From Clavelina lepadiformis (Eukaryota > Chordata > Ascidiacea > Aplousobranchia > Clavelinidae), in assembly GCF_947623445.1 (NCBI RefSeq), contig NC_135242.1:23436001-23500000 (forward strand): a stretch of DNA of 64,000 bases, given 5' to 3'. The notes under the pieces were generated by a model, which was not told where the DNA came from, made no database searches, and worked only from the letters and a program-made list of their open reading frames with translations. The stretch's first letter is position 1. The number at the start of each line of letters is the position of its first letter. The translations under genes and the position numbers were made by a program. This document shows positions 1 through 11,173 of the stretch, piece by piece.

Positions 1-345
1 GATGTCAACTTGCTGATGACAACTAGCATGACCACTAAACACAGAAATACAGAAGCCAAATATTCCACATTTAAAGCCAGGTTATTCAGATTATAGCAAA
101 CGAGCAGGTGATATGTTCAAGCCACAGATTGCTGATCCTTTATAGGTCCAATGCTGTACATCAGTGGATGGCAAAATCAAGCCAACCGTATACGAAACCC
201 CATCCCAGGCGGAAGCCCGGTTTCGTGTGGCGATATATGGTAATAATTTTGGGCGTTGGTGTCGAGCACTAGATTGTACAGCACAATTGCAAACCCACGA
301 CGATCTCTTACTAGATGTGATGACGTTTCAACTCGCTGCATATTG
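1..345 (-). repeat. Repeat module R, copy 1, with conserved peptide
   Basis: First of four copies of one module (others near 22073, 31377 and 59853). Read on the minus strand, copies 1, 3 and 4 keep an open stretch of about 65 codons with conserved words SAWDGVS, STDVQHW and CGLNISPA before a stop codon. Preservation through many base differences suggests it is or was a terminal coding exon. A second frame is also partly open, so the coding frame is not proven. I do not recognise the family. The copy begins at the window edge. Confidence 0.45.
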
Positions 346-463
346 AAATCTTCTTTGTCAGGCACATCGACGATGATGTACCAGAAAGAGATGTCATGTC
401 ATTGTCGTTAGGTGGTAATGTTGAGGAAAAACATTTTGTATGGTAGATACAAAAGTTGTATTC

Positions 464-510
464 AGTGTAGTAGTGTAGTGTAGTGTAGTAGTGTAGTGTA
501 GTGCTGTAGT
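464..510. repeat. Short TAGTG-type tandem repeat
   Basis: Irregular pentamer repeat (GTAGT/TAGTG units) seen directly. No gene overlaps it. Confidence 0.8.
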
Positions 511-730
511 TTGTTTTAAAGCGGGAAAGCTTAATTAAAAGGGTTAACCATCTCAGCGTCGTGGATTATGAGACTGACAGCGGTGACGTAAAAAGCGACT
601 TCTACTTACATATTTGTGTTCATATAACTCACTCGTATGTATGCTAGTCTGCTGTTTATAACAAATCATTGTTTTTATCGTCTGCACGGCTTTGTATGTA
701 TCGGTTTATAAACAAATGTCTTGTAAAAAC

Positions 731-1032
731 TAGGGCTGGAACAAATTGGTCGGCTAATAATAGCCGCTAGCGCCTAAGAGATCTTGGCGACTAAAGATTT
801 TGTTAGCCATTAGCCGAAAACTTAAATGTGGTGGATAATTTGGAGCAACGTTTTTTGTAATCCATTAATTCAAGGAAATTTGTTACTCTGTTAATAATGT
901 TAATGTTTGAATACCAACTTTGTGGGCTGACATATCATAAGTTGCTAATAAAACCCTTTTAATGACATTTATTAATAATATACGACTATAGTGGCTTACG
1001 GCTAAAGACAATCGGCTAAATTCCCAGCCCTA
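731..1032. mobile_element. Non-autonomous hAT element, 302 bp
   Basis: The ends are inverted repeats, starting TAGGGCTGG and closing with CCAGCCCTA. The element is flanked on both sides by the identical octamer GTAAAAAC (723-730 and 1033-1040), the 8-bp target duplication typical of hAT transposons. There is no transposase frame, so it is a MITE. Related sequence occurs as a left end at 52015-52275 and as end-less pieces near 24293 and 46480-46655. Confidence 0.85.
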
Positions 1033-1059
1033 GTAAAAACAACGCGAATATATACACGT

Positions 1060-1472
1060 GGATCGTATAATTGAATGACAGTGTGGTGCCAAATTTGTAC
1101 TGGGTATTGTGACGTAAAAATGTCGCATGACTCAGAGTTTGTCTTCGTGCAAATTTTTTAAGGTTTGTTTTGTTATTTGTAAGTTAAATTTGTAACCTTT
1201 GTAAAAGTTTTATCTAAACACGACAGCAATCTGCAAAGTTTTTAAATGAAAAACTTACACTGAGTCATTCGATATCAACACATCACAATGTCTAGAACAA
1301 ATTTGGCAAGACAACCTTATATTATATTATGACGTGCGGTATAACGGAATGACAAAATGTATAGATTATGACGTAATATGGGTGGCAACTTATAGTTACA
1401 TTTTCCTACGTTGCCGGTCTAAATACAATTCAATGTTTACTTGGTTGGTTAAAATCAACTCATGGATTTCAT
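1060..1472. repeat. 3' flank shared by all ficolin-like copies
   Basis: This stretch downstream of ficolin-like gene A recurs beside gene B (about 10900-11173), gene C (24600-24995), relic E (50270-50545) and pseudogene D (52350-52699), so it was copied along with the genes. It holds no reading frame of its own that I can support. Confidence 0.7.
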
Positions 1473-4400
1473 TCAGTCGCAACGAAGTTTCATTTTAGTT
1501 TCTTTAAGAGGTTCACGCAATTTCTTCCAATGATACCAAACAATTCCATGATAAAATCCCCCTGATTGACGCATCCAGACTCCATTGAGGTATGAATTGC
1601 CGCAACCAACAAACCACCATCCTTGAGATCCTCCAAAGTGAGTTGAACAGTTTATATTACTAGTGTATTAAAACATGAAAGATTAAAATTAATTTTTTCC
1701 TTCTATTTATATTCTATCTTATACGCTACTGGCAGGATAAAACTGAAAATCCTACTGAGGTTGTGGCACTTAATGTTTATTGAGTTGACCATATTTGTTC
1801 CTGAACATAAGATGATGTACTAGGAATTTCATATTTGGGCATATTTGTTGCTAAACGTAAAATAACTTACGATGAATCGTTGTCGCTATCTTCTGTCGAG
1901 AATGGGCGACCATTGTTATATGATAAACTGTCCCCTGCATTTCCGCTGTATCCAGAAACACGAAGCCGATATAAATTTTCAGCAGATTCGATCGAAAACG
2001 AGCTGCAAAAACAACAACTTGCTTTAAAAGATTCCAATCCAGACTGCTAAGTTATAATTTACCCAAGAAACTTTTGAGTTGATTTAATGAATCTTTGAAT
2101 TTTATCATCTTCGTTATTTATGTCACAACAATTGTCTTATAACCTATAATCGGCGTGACGTTGGTTTCCATCGAAATCCCACAGCTCTATCTTGAGTCTG
2201 CATCCTCCTTCACGCGTCATCTTGTGGATGTTGTCGAGTCCTGTAAGTAATGAAGCACGAATAATAAAACGAAAAACATCAAAATAAAATGTGTTTAAGT
2301 TGAACTAACTTCCTCTTACCGAGCCAAAATTCCCCATCAATCTGGCCAAAACCTTTCGCGTAATCGTCCCATCGTCGCCCGAAATCAACACTTCCATCAA
2401 TTCGTCTTTGAAAAATCTGTTAGTGATTTTATTTACATTTCAGCATAAGTGTAGTACATTTAAATATTGAAATAGTCTTCAGTTTATTACGTCAAAAATG
2501 ATAATAATATTACGTTATCATAAAATATAACACAAAGCCATTTACACGTCACAAACAATACGCAAAGCGTCTAATTAACTACAACCTTATTTTCTAGTGA
2601 TATGTGAGTTCGGGTGATCGCTAAAACTTTCATGTTGAGAAAACATCAAACTAAGGTTCCAGGTAGATTTTAAATGCAGGTGTTCTGAGTGAAATAATTC
2701 AGGTCTACGTGGTGATGGTTAAATTTTGACCGTTATCGCTGCAAAGTACTTACGCCATTCAATGCAATTGTTTCACATGTTCCATGAAACGAAAACAATA
2801 ATGACTCGAGTTACTTTTTTTCAAAGAATCGACAAAGAACTCAAGTCAGTTCTTTTTAATTATGATTCAGCATGAAAATAAAACGAATCTTTATTCGTTG
2901 GTCGGAATATAATAAAGTATAACTTAAAATTATTTTATTTGCCTACAAATGCGTACGGTGCAGCCAAAATTGTAATAATCCTAAACGTTTGTGGTTGATA
3001 GAAATGGAAAATTTGCTGAATATTTGGTTTGGTTTTAAATATTAATCGACTGGACTTGATTCGGGTTTTATTAACCAGATGACTCAATTTGACTCGAGTC
3101 ACTTGTACTAAATGACTCGATTTGACTTTAGTCTGAAAAGGTAAATGACTTGATTTGCGACTCGAGTTTGATCACTTGGTTAAGACTCCGAGTACAACAA
3201 CGTTATTATAGAAGTACAGTAATTTCACGCATCGTTGCATACGACCCAACTTGGCCTTATGATTATTTATGCACAATTGCACACGACAAGCACTCCCAGA
3301 GTAATCATGGTAGTTGCATTCGAATGATAATTGATATTAATTTGACACACTTATATTCCACAATTTTGAGTCTACTTTTTTAAGTTTTATTTAAAGCGTT
3401 TTATAACCAAGCACAAGTCAGCTTTAATGAAATTTACAGAAAAAATTATGTTTTAGAAAAGTGGAAAAAGTAAAAACCCTATCCTATGGTATTGAAGAAA
3501 AATCACGATCAAAGCAGACCGCCAGAAGGAAAGTGAAGTAAAGCCAAAGTTAAGGAGAAACTAGAGTGAAGTTTTAAAGTTAAAACAAAGCATGTGTGAA
3601 AATGGCAAAACCCATCACGTATGCTGACAAAATTAAAAGACAACGGAACAACGACATCGACGTAGACTATAGCAATCACCGGTAGTTTACTGTTCAAATG
3701 TTCAAAGAAAGTAAGGGAGAACATGTCTACTCATTGCTGAGAGAAACCGCGATACCGATACGTATTATCGAGGGCATTATTCAGAAACCAGGAAATATTA
3801 TCAACATCACATTAGACAGTAAGAACGCCATACGGATTGCAGACATACTTGAGAAGAGAGGCCGGAGGTGAAGCATGCCACTGCTCACGGCGACGGCAGA
3901 ACGAACCTTACAATGCGATGGGTGCCTATCGACTAACCCCAAAAACACCTTGACAAAGTTTTTTTAAAAACGTGGTGTCCGAGGCCCAGTCCAGCTGGGT
4001 TTTGAAAAACACGGCATAAAAGAAAGTAGAAGAATTTATAAAGTAACATAAGGACAGATGAAGGACAATCAACTACCATCGTACTTATACTTGGGAAAGA
4101 TGAGATGCGCTATGAGCTATGACGGTCAAATCCAAACCTGCTCCCTCTGCACGGAACAAGGACTTTAGTACAGAGAATGCCCTTATCGATCAAACTCAAA
4201 CACCGACAATTCAAGTGTAAAAAACTCTCCAACAAGTATCACTGAACAATCAAACCTTGACGAAAACGAGATACGATTTACCCCACCAAAGAGAGTCAAG
4301 AAGTGACAACGAGCACCGCCAATAATACAACAATACCCGCGACAGGCGTTCCTCGAATCAGAGCCAGTGTTTTTTTGAAGGTGTTTTGGGGGACCGAATC

Positions 4401-5912
4401 GGTCCCCCAAATTTCTCCAGCGGTTTCCCAAAATTTGGACTTGCTACTCTGGTCTTGCTAATTTGGTCTCTTAAAACTACTTAGCGGTCACCCAAACCAA
4501 ACCTTAAAAAAAACCTGATCAGAGCAAAGGACAAAAGAGCCAAAAATGTTGAAAGGAATCTAAGGAATAATAGAGAAAGGAAGGATAATTTAAACCACGA
4601 CCCAAACGAGCAACCTTCGGATTTGAAAGAGAGCTGAGAGGGCAAAAGGAAAGCCATAAGCGAGGAATCCAACGAGAGCCTGGAAAAACCTGCAACACAA
4701 CGAAGTAAGAACGTTCAGACCCAACGTGACTTCTCCCAATTTCCGATGAACGAAACTATGAATGTACAACATCTATGCAGAGAACCCCTTCTATTTTGAA
4801 GAATTGCTGACGAAAAGGAAGATACGGCTGCAGACTTTGACACACCTTTTTATGGCATAAACTGTAATGCAGCTTACATAAGATGTCACAGCACCAAGTG
4901 CTCGATTCAATACGTTAGAGACAGATACCGCACACATAGATTTGATTGCTGCCATATTATCTACAAACCGAACAAGCCAGAACTTAACTTACTGTAAAAA
5001 GAGTATAAAATTGTATTACATTCCCACAAATAAATAATTCCAGTATGTAAACTAAAGACATGCAATAGTACGTGTTACAGATATCTCTTTTTTCGCGTTT
5101 CCTTAATTTTGAATGTGTTTGAGTTTCATATCAGATTTCAGATTTCATTTCTCGCTTGACGCCACACCATGATATATCTGTACAACCGTTCTTGATATTA
5201 GCCATGTGATTACGACGTAATTATTGATGTTCACGCTATAATTTTGCCGTTTGTTGAACACTCACGCTGCCATAGACGATGATACCAGACATTAGAGTCC
5301 CATGACACTGACATGACTTCAATTGTCAGATGCTTGCATGTCGCCAAAATAAACACAGATGATACAGTCTTTTGTTGCTTTATTTGTCTGCTAAAACATT
5401 TTTATTTGTGTGTGTGTGTGTTTTCGTTTGAAAAAGACGTACATTCGAATAAAAAGCAAAAACAGAAAAGTGGGAAAAGACAAATCTGAAAAGATCGAAT
5501 GCGGTTTACTGTGACAATAAATTTATCGCCGCTTCTCTTACAAATGTGGAAAGATTTTCACTCACCGTCCATCCATCCTCGCAATAAACTTCAACACCAC
5601 TGGCCAAACGTTGTGGACCGTGACGTAGTGACGAAACACATGACCGAGGAATGAGAAACTCTTCGAGTTCTGGAAATTAAACTTCTTAAAAAACTGACAA
5701 CAAACAAAAGATTCTTTGTCTCACATCAACTTACTTGCAAGTCTGGTTCTTATGTCGGTCCCTAGCGACCCCAGAACGCACGATTCTCCTTTTTGCATGT
5801 TGGAGTTGATGACGTCATTGTCGCAAACAGTGGTTAAGACTTGACGACATTCTTGCGAGTACGTCATCATGACGTAACAAGCCAATGATAACAGAAGAAT
5901 CACTGCTCTCAT
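1473..5912 (-). CDS. Ficolin-like gene A: fibrinogen-domain lectin that has lost its collagen repeats
   Basis: Six exons with matching phases: 5735-5912, 5566-5669, 2320-2416, 2144-2240, 1871-2002, 1473-1659, giving 264 residues. Residues 1-19 are a signal peptide (hydrophobic LLLSLACYV). Exon 1 has the Cys pair of C-RQVLTTV-C, then goes straight from MQKG to ESCVLGS: the Gly-X-Y block present in paralogues B and C is missing without breaking the frame. From residue 80 there is a fibrinogen C-terminal domain: EVYCEDGWT, then [15 protein letters not shown], the calcium loop STEDSDND, the GGSQGWW and LNGVW block, and the ending MKLRCD. Such secreted proteins usually bind microbial sugars or acetyl groups (family knowledge). 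The start was chosen because a signal peptide follows and a TATA box lies about 60 bp upstream. Intron 2 is long (3.1 kb) and carries a retroelement relic. Without collagen it probably cannot form the usual ficolin trimer stalk (inference). Confidence 0.85.
3580..5040 (+). mobile_element. Decayed retroelement relic (ORF1/gag-like) in intron 2 of gene A
   Basis: Plus-strand remnants resemble a retroelement first-ORF or gag-like protein, including a zinc-knuckle-like word (C-x2-C, later YRECP) near 4138-4180. It is absent from the same intron of genes B and C. It is old and broken in many places. I saw no reverse transcriptase and no clear terminal repeats, so LINE versus LTR origin is open. 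Confidence 0.5.
5407..5421. repeat. GT microsatellite
   Basis: A short run of GT dinucleotides, seen directly. Confidence 0.85.
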
Positions 5913-5973
5913 GGTTGACTATGAAGATCTTCCGTTAAAGTTGACGATATGAAATTGCACCAAATTGCTGTTC

Positions 5974-5981
5974 TTTATATA
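5974..5981 (-). promoter_or_regulatory. TATA box of ficolin-like gene A
   Basis: The minus strand reads GGCTATATAAAG, about 62 bp before the ATG of gene A. The same box, at similar spacing, precedes genes B, C and D. Confidence 0.7.
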
Positions 5982-5999
5982 GCCTACTTCGCTTCTACG

Positions 6000-8430
6000 A
6001 TGACGTCATACAGGTTTGAAAAATTGGTACCAAAACCTCAAAATAGTTTCCACGAAATTTCTTTCTTCACGACAAAAGTGTTTTGCACAAACACAATCGT
6101 TTAAACACAAAGCTCAAGCGTTTAAAAAGAAGGGTAAGTATTAAAAAAGCTTGTACGTCAAGAAGCGTGAGAAATTGACGATAAACATCTGATTTCTGTG
6201 CCGGAGAAGTTTTTAATAAAATTTTTGACGTCACAAGATGCTTGTTTTTGACAGAAATGTTTCCACCGCAAGCGATGACGATGTAAGATTGAATTTTTCT
6301 CTTAACCACGTTAATCGCATTTGCGTCCGTTACAGAACACATAACACTACATAGGAAGTATGCAGTTGTTCAACCCAAATTAATCTTTTCCCAGAACATT
6401 TTCTATAGTGACGATTAGCATGATTTGTTATTATCGGCATTTGATTATTATTTATTTAATGTTTGAAAAGTGTTTTCATTTGATCAAGAATGTTTTTACT
6501 TGCATAAAAACAAAATTGATATATGCAGCATCCGAACTCAATTTGTTAATGTACTACTTTGTTAGAGATTCCATCATGAAATTTTTGTAGTCCAACTGTG
6601 GTAATGTACAAGCATGACCTGATATGTATTGATGGTCGTCGACCCATATTAATCTCTTTATTGCTCCGCACAAGTTATGCCAAATGTCTGCAAGATTAAG
6701 CGGTTTCACTGAACTTGCATTTCTTTTCTGTTGTCATTGCATTATTTCATTGCACTATGGGGTCTGGGTTGTAAAAACACTCACAAATTCAGTGCAAAAT
6801 AACAGTTAACAATGAAAGTGTTTTAAGCATGGAGGTAATTGAGTCAATGATAATCTTTCAGCGCATGTTATTATTAACTGTAGTTGTGTTATAAACAACT
6901 TAATATCGTAGTAATTGATAGAACCGACAGCGACGTGATAAAGTTTAACAGCTAGAAACAATTATGATGGATCGCTTCTTGGTTGTAACCTGCCAAGTAA
7001 TTACAAATTATTCGACCACACACAATCAAGTTAGGAGAATCTTCCGATCTGGAGATCACATAAAGTTTACACTACAACCAGCTACGCAAAAGAGAAGTTA
7101 ATTGCTCGAGGCAACGCATTTTTTCTCTGCTGATAATTGTCAGATTACTTCATGATATCATCATAGTTGTATGCCTATTACTTGATTTCCTGGTATTGTT
7201 TTAGTTTCAATGTATTCCTTCTTGGAGTTCCATGTTATCATTAAACCATTTGGTCCATTTAGCTTTATCAATAATATAGATCTTTATGTATAGATCTTTA
7301 ATTAATATAGATTCTATATGTTACCATACTTTATAACTCGACAGAGCAACGTTAAATTAAATATATTTGAAAATCAAATTTCCTCCCATTTAACTGGCTT
7401 CTGAAAATGGCGCCTCTTTTCTTTCAGTAATTTCCCAGAACAGGTCATCCCACTTTTGTTTGAACGAGTTCTTAATCTTTTGTTTGGAGACTTAGCATTT
7501 TGCGCCATTGTTTAGAACTTTGTTGCATCGTATCCATCGTGTTACCTCGCACAACAATTATATCAATTTCTCATCTTAAACTTTGTCATTTGCAACCACA
7601 TTTAAACGAAGCTTTTATATGCAGTCGACCATTTGATTTTCACATATTTATTCGAACATTTTACTGGCGCAGCAGAAAAGTATGGTTGAAATTAGTCATT
7701 TTAATAAAATCATGTTTTTATAGCAATTTTGTTTTAGCAAGCTTGTGGTAAAGTATTATAAATTTGCGACTATAGATGTTACTATAGTAAACTACTTTAG
7801 GACATCTTTAGGATTATATTTAATTTGTTTGATTAATTATCCAATATTTTTAAGATTTTTTACAGGAAGCACTATTTTGCGAGCCAATAATTTGCAAGCC
7901 AACATCTTTAGGATTATATTTAATTTGTTTGATTAATTATCCAATATTTTTAAGATTTTTTACAGGAAGCACTATTTTGCAAGCCAACAATTTCGTTACC
8001 AATGTTGTAGTGTTGGCCTGCCTATCAGAGCCATGTTAATCGCAACTGTCTCGGCGGTAACGGTCTCAAGTTCAGTTTATGTAAATTTGTGGAGACTTAT
8101 TTACTACTATGCCAGCATTGATCACGACTACTTGCCTGAGGGTGTTATTATAAATATCACATGACTTGGACGACCGCATGCTGAGTGATTCATAGAAATC
8201 ATAAAATGTGTCTCGTACTATTTTGTTGTTGTTTGTACGGTAAATACAGTACATTCAATAAAATATTTTTTTACGCGTTTCTTAAAAGTAAGCGTTTGTT
8301 TTTTTGCCATATTTCTACTCATTTGAACAAAAATCTTCCAAGCACGATCGCAGACTAATCATCAATTTTCACTTTGTTCCTTTTAAGTAGTTTTCGCTGC
8401 TAGTGGTTATTTTAAAGTTGAGTTACTTCG
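6000..8430. other. Duplicated spacer upstream of gene A, no gene supported
   Basis: This AT-rich spacer lies between the divergent gene A promoter and the first membrane-family relic. It is recognisably the same sequence as 27805-29680 and 55200-57290, so it belongs to the large duplication. Short open frames here do not agree between the copies, which argues against coding. Confidence 0.65.
7802..8000. repeat. 100-bp tandem duplication
   Basis: The stretch beginning ACATCTTTAGGATT at 7802 repeats at 7902 with almost no change for about 80 bp or more. The corresponding spacers at 28.9 kb and 56.55 kb have a single copy, so it arose in this block only. Confidence 0.85.
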
Positions 8431-8990
8431 TATTCTGTAAAATGAAGTTCAGTGGAATTATTCAGTCTTTGATATTGATGGTGATTTACCTGAACCATCT
8501 CAGCATAGTGGTTTATGAGACTGGCAGCGGTAAAGTAGAAATAAATTATTGAGATTACAAAGATTACATCGGAAGCGGTGGCGGAATAACTGCTTCTTTC
8601 ATTGACGCCTCTGACACTGGCATCGTGATTAGTGTTTCCAAATGTGTTTACAAAGAGTTTGACCAATGCACCGACAATAGCTACATCTAATTTTCAGCAA
8701 CATTTTATGTCATCGTGGATGAAGCCTGCAAAGTTATTCTCCAACCCAACCATTACGTCATACCGTCTTGCCTCGGGCAATGACCAACGGTGAATGACGT
8801 ATCGTATGGTGTCGTCAAAACTTCCTGCAACGATGTTGCAACCGACCAACCAAAGTGTGGTTCTTCTTTGGATTGTTTATTTGTGGACCAGTTGTTCTTT
8901 ACAGTTGTTGTAATTAAATATTATTGTCATGTTGGTCTACATCTTAGTGAAATTTGTAATACGCCACCTCACTAATTTTGTAATCTTCAT
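8431..8990 (+). pseudogene. Unrecognised secreted/membrane protein family, relic copy 1
   Basis: Matches the family copies at 29690 and 57300: an N-terminal hydrophobic stretch (YLNHLSIVVYETG), then KDYI, GIVISV, FSATFY, DEACK and NHYV words, but the central half is missing and the C-terminal membrane part is shortened. The remaining pieces are not open throughout. I cannot name the family. It lies in the same place relative to ficolin-like gene A as the other copies lie to C and D. Confidence 0.55.
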
Positions 8991-9429
8991 CATTTCTGCG
9001 ATAATTTTGCTTAAAATTATTTTTTGGTTTAAATCCCTTTCTTCTTTGCGTTTGTTTCAATTGGATGTAAGCAATGGTTCTTTTCTTTGGTACATCTGAA
9101 ATCTCCAGTGTTTGTCTACCCTATAGTTCAGGACTTATTTCCTCAGAAATACAGTTATGAAAACATTTTTTGGAATATTGAAAGTAGCAAGAGCTAGTAA
9201 GTACGTGAGAAATCAAAGCAAGCCGACCTCACTTGTATACATCCATTGTTGCTGTTCTGTCGTGTATGGGATTTTTCGAGAGCTCTGGAGCAGTGTAGTA
9301 AGGATCGAGTGTGTTGTGTGATAATTATTAAAATATCTACTGATACGTTGCTCACTCCCGCAACCATTGCTACACTGACCGATCGAAAATCAGCTACTTT
9401 GACAGCCAAATCTGATGTTAATAAAATAT

Positions 9430-10023
9430 TTTGAGGCTTCAGGTTTCCATGAACAAATGATTTTCTTTCCGTTTAGTAATGCAGATATGACAACGCATCT
9501 GCAATTTCATAAACAAAATGCATTCTTGGCACCCAGGGTATTTCTGCCACATGTTTAGACATCAACAGATCCTCAAGGTTGCCGCTATCCACACACTTCA
9601 TGATGATTCCAATGCAGTTGGCCCATTTCGTAGTTCCAACAATTTGTACGATGTTGTTGTGATGTAAGCGATAAAGAACGTCGATCTCTCGTTGAATCCT
9701 AAACATAAACTCACACATTGAACACTCATATCATGTTAATAATGTGGTCATATTGGAACTCATGGTATGTGAGGGAATTAAAAATTATTTCAAAAATTTT
9801 GCGATTGATTATAGCTTGCCAATTTATGCATTGAATCAACTTACCATATTGACTGCCACTTACTCTTTCAATGCTTCATTCTGCTTTTCTAGTGACCCCT
9901 GCACACAAAAACACTTGACTGCAACTTCTCCGAGTTTATCATGCTTGCACTTGCGAACAGTCGCAAACCTTCCTCGACCAATCAGATCGTCATTATCCCA
10001 ACTTGACTTTAGACTTGATGCAG
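9430..10023 (-). pseudogene. Broken kinase-like fragment, RIP/TKL-like
   Basis: Exon one (9864-10023) has a glycine loop IGRGRFATVRK and VAVKCF with the ATP-site lysine. Exon two (from 9698) continues in phase with REIDVLYRLHHNNIVQIVG, GNLEDLL and ALSYLHY. An in-frame TAA at 9473-9475 then precedes the catalytic loop, which reads HGNLKPQN instead of HRDLKPxN, and the DFG position reads DFR. Both catalytic aspartate and DFG glycine are thus changed as well as the frame being stopped. No other domain follows. It looks like a truncated, inactive copy of a RIP-like kinase; the closest subfamily is uncertain. Confidence 0.65.
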
Positions 10024-10029
10024 CTTAAA

Positions 10030-10900
10030 ATGGAAGTGAAAGCATTGTCAGTTAGTCACCGGACGTTTGGAAAATGTTGTCAGTAATTACTTAGTTTATC
10101 ATGCTAGAACCTACAAACTGTTGCATAATCTATGCCTAGTGACTTATATCCAATGTCATATGTATAAGAAAAAGGCAATTTATAAATAAGTTGTGCTTTA
10201 TTGTCATGATTGAGGTTTCACGTTACTACTTGAAAACCCAGAATACTTGCAGCAGAAATGACCAAGGACGCACTCGATATCGGTTGGTTATCTCGATATA
10301 ATGAGGTTCTTGGGACTGAATAGTTTAGATTGGTTAGAATATCTGGATAAACTAATCTTAAATCAATTTTGTGCATATTTTTTGTTGCCGTTTTTTACTA
10401 TATTACCAAGTATAGTTCTATATGTCCACTTTATTTGTAACCTAGTTACCGCACTGCCTCAGCATCCAATTTTTATTTGTCATTCTGTATGTTTGTTTAA
10501 TGGTTTTAAATATTGTATGTCGGTATGTTGGGTTTAGTGGCCGTGCTATCCATTGATCATGTTTATCATTTGATTACATTATTTTTGCACGTTTTAAGAG
10601 TTTGATGGTTTTTCCGGCTAATTGTTTGCTGGTGGAATTTTTATCTTATTACGCTATAATATAATATATTACACTATAATTTACCCGTTGCATTGTAATG
10701 GTTAGCATTTTGTTTTTCGTTCCTCCACAGGCAATGACGAAATACAATATTCCACACTGGATAATGTGTGGCACTGTAGCAAAACAATGCACGCTCATTT
10801 TATGCCCCATAGCAGCAATATGTGCACATTTTAGAAAAATGCAACCGCTCCAACATTTTGGATTGAAAAAAAACCTTTTCACTTGTTTTTAAATTTTGTA
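10030..10900. other. Intergenic, possible pogo/Tigger-type end only
   Basis: No gene is supported. Near 10294-10318 the plus strand reads CGATATAATGAGGTTC then GGGACTG, which resembles the right end of a pogo/Tigger DNA element (inverted form CAGTC...GAACCTC). No partner end was found. Confidence 0.35.
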
Positions 10901-11173
10901 CCTTTAAGTTTTACCTGAATACGACGGCATTCTGCAAGGTTTTTGAATGAAAAACTTACACTGAGTCATGCGAGATGAATACGTCACGATGCCCCGAACA
11001 AATTTGGCAAGACAACTGTATATTATATTATGAAGTGCTGTATAACGGAATGACAGAATATCTGTATTATGACATAACAGAGGTGGCAACTTATAGTTAC
11101 AGTTTGCTATGTTGCCGGTTTAAATACAGTTCCATGTTTACTTGGTTGGTTAAAATCAACTCGTGGATTTCAT

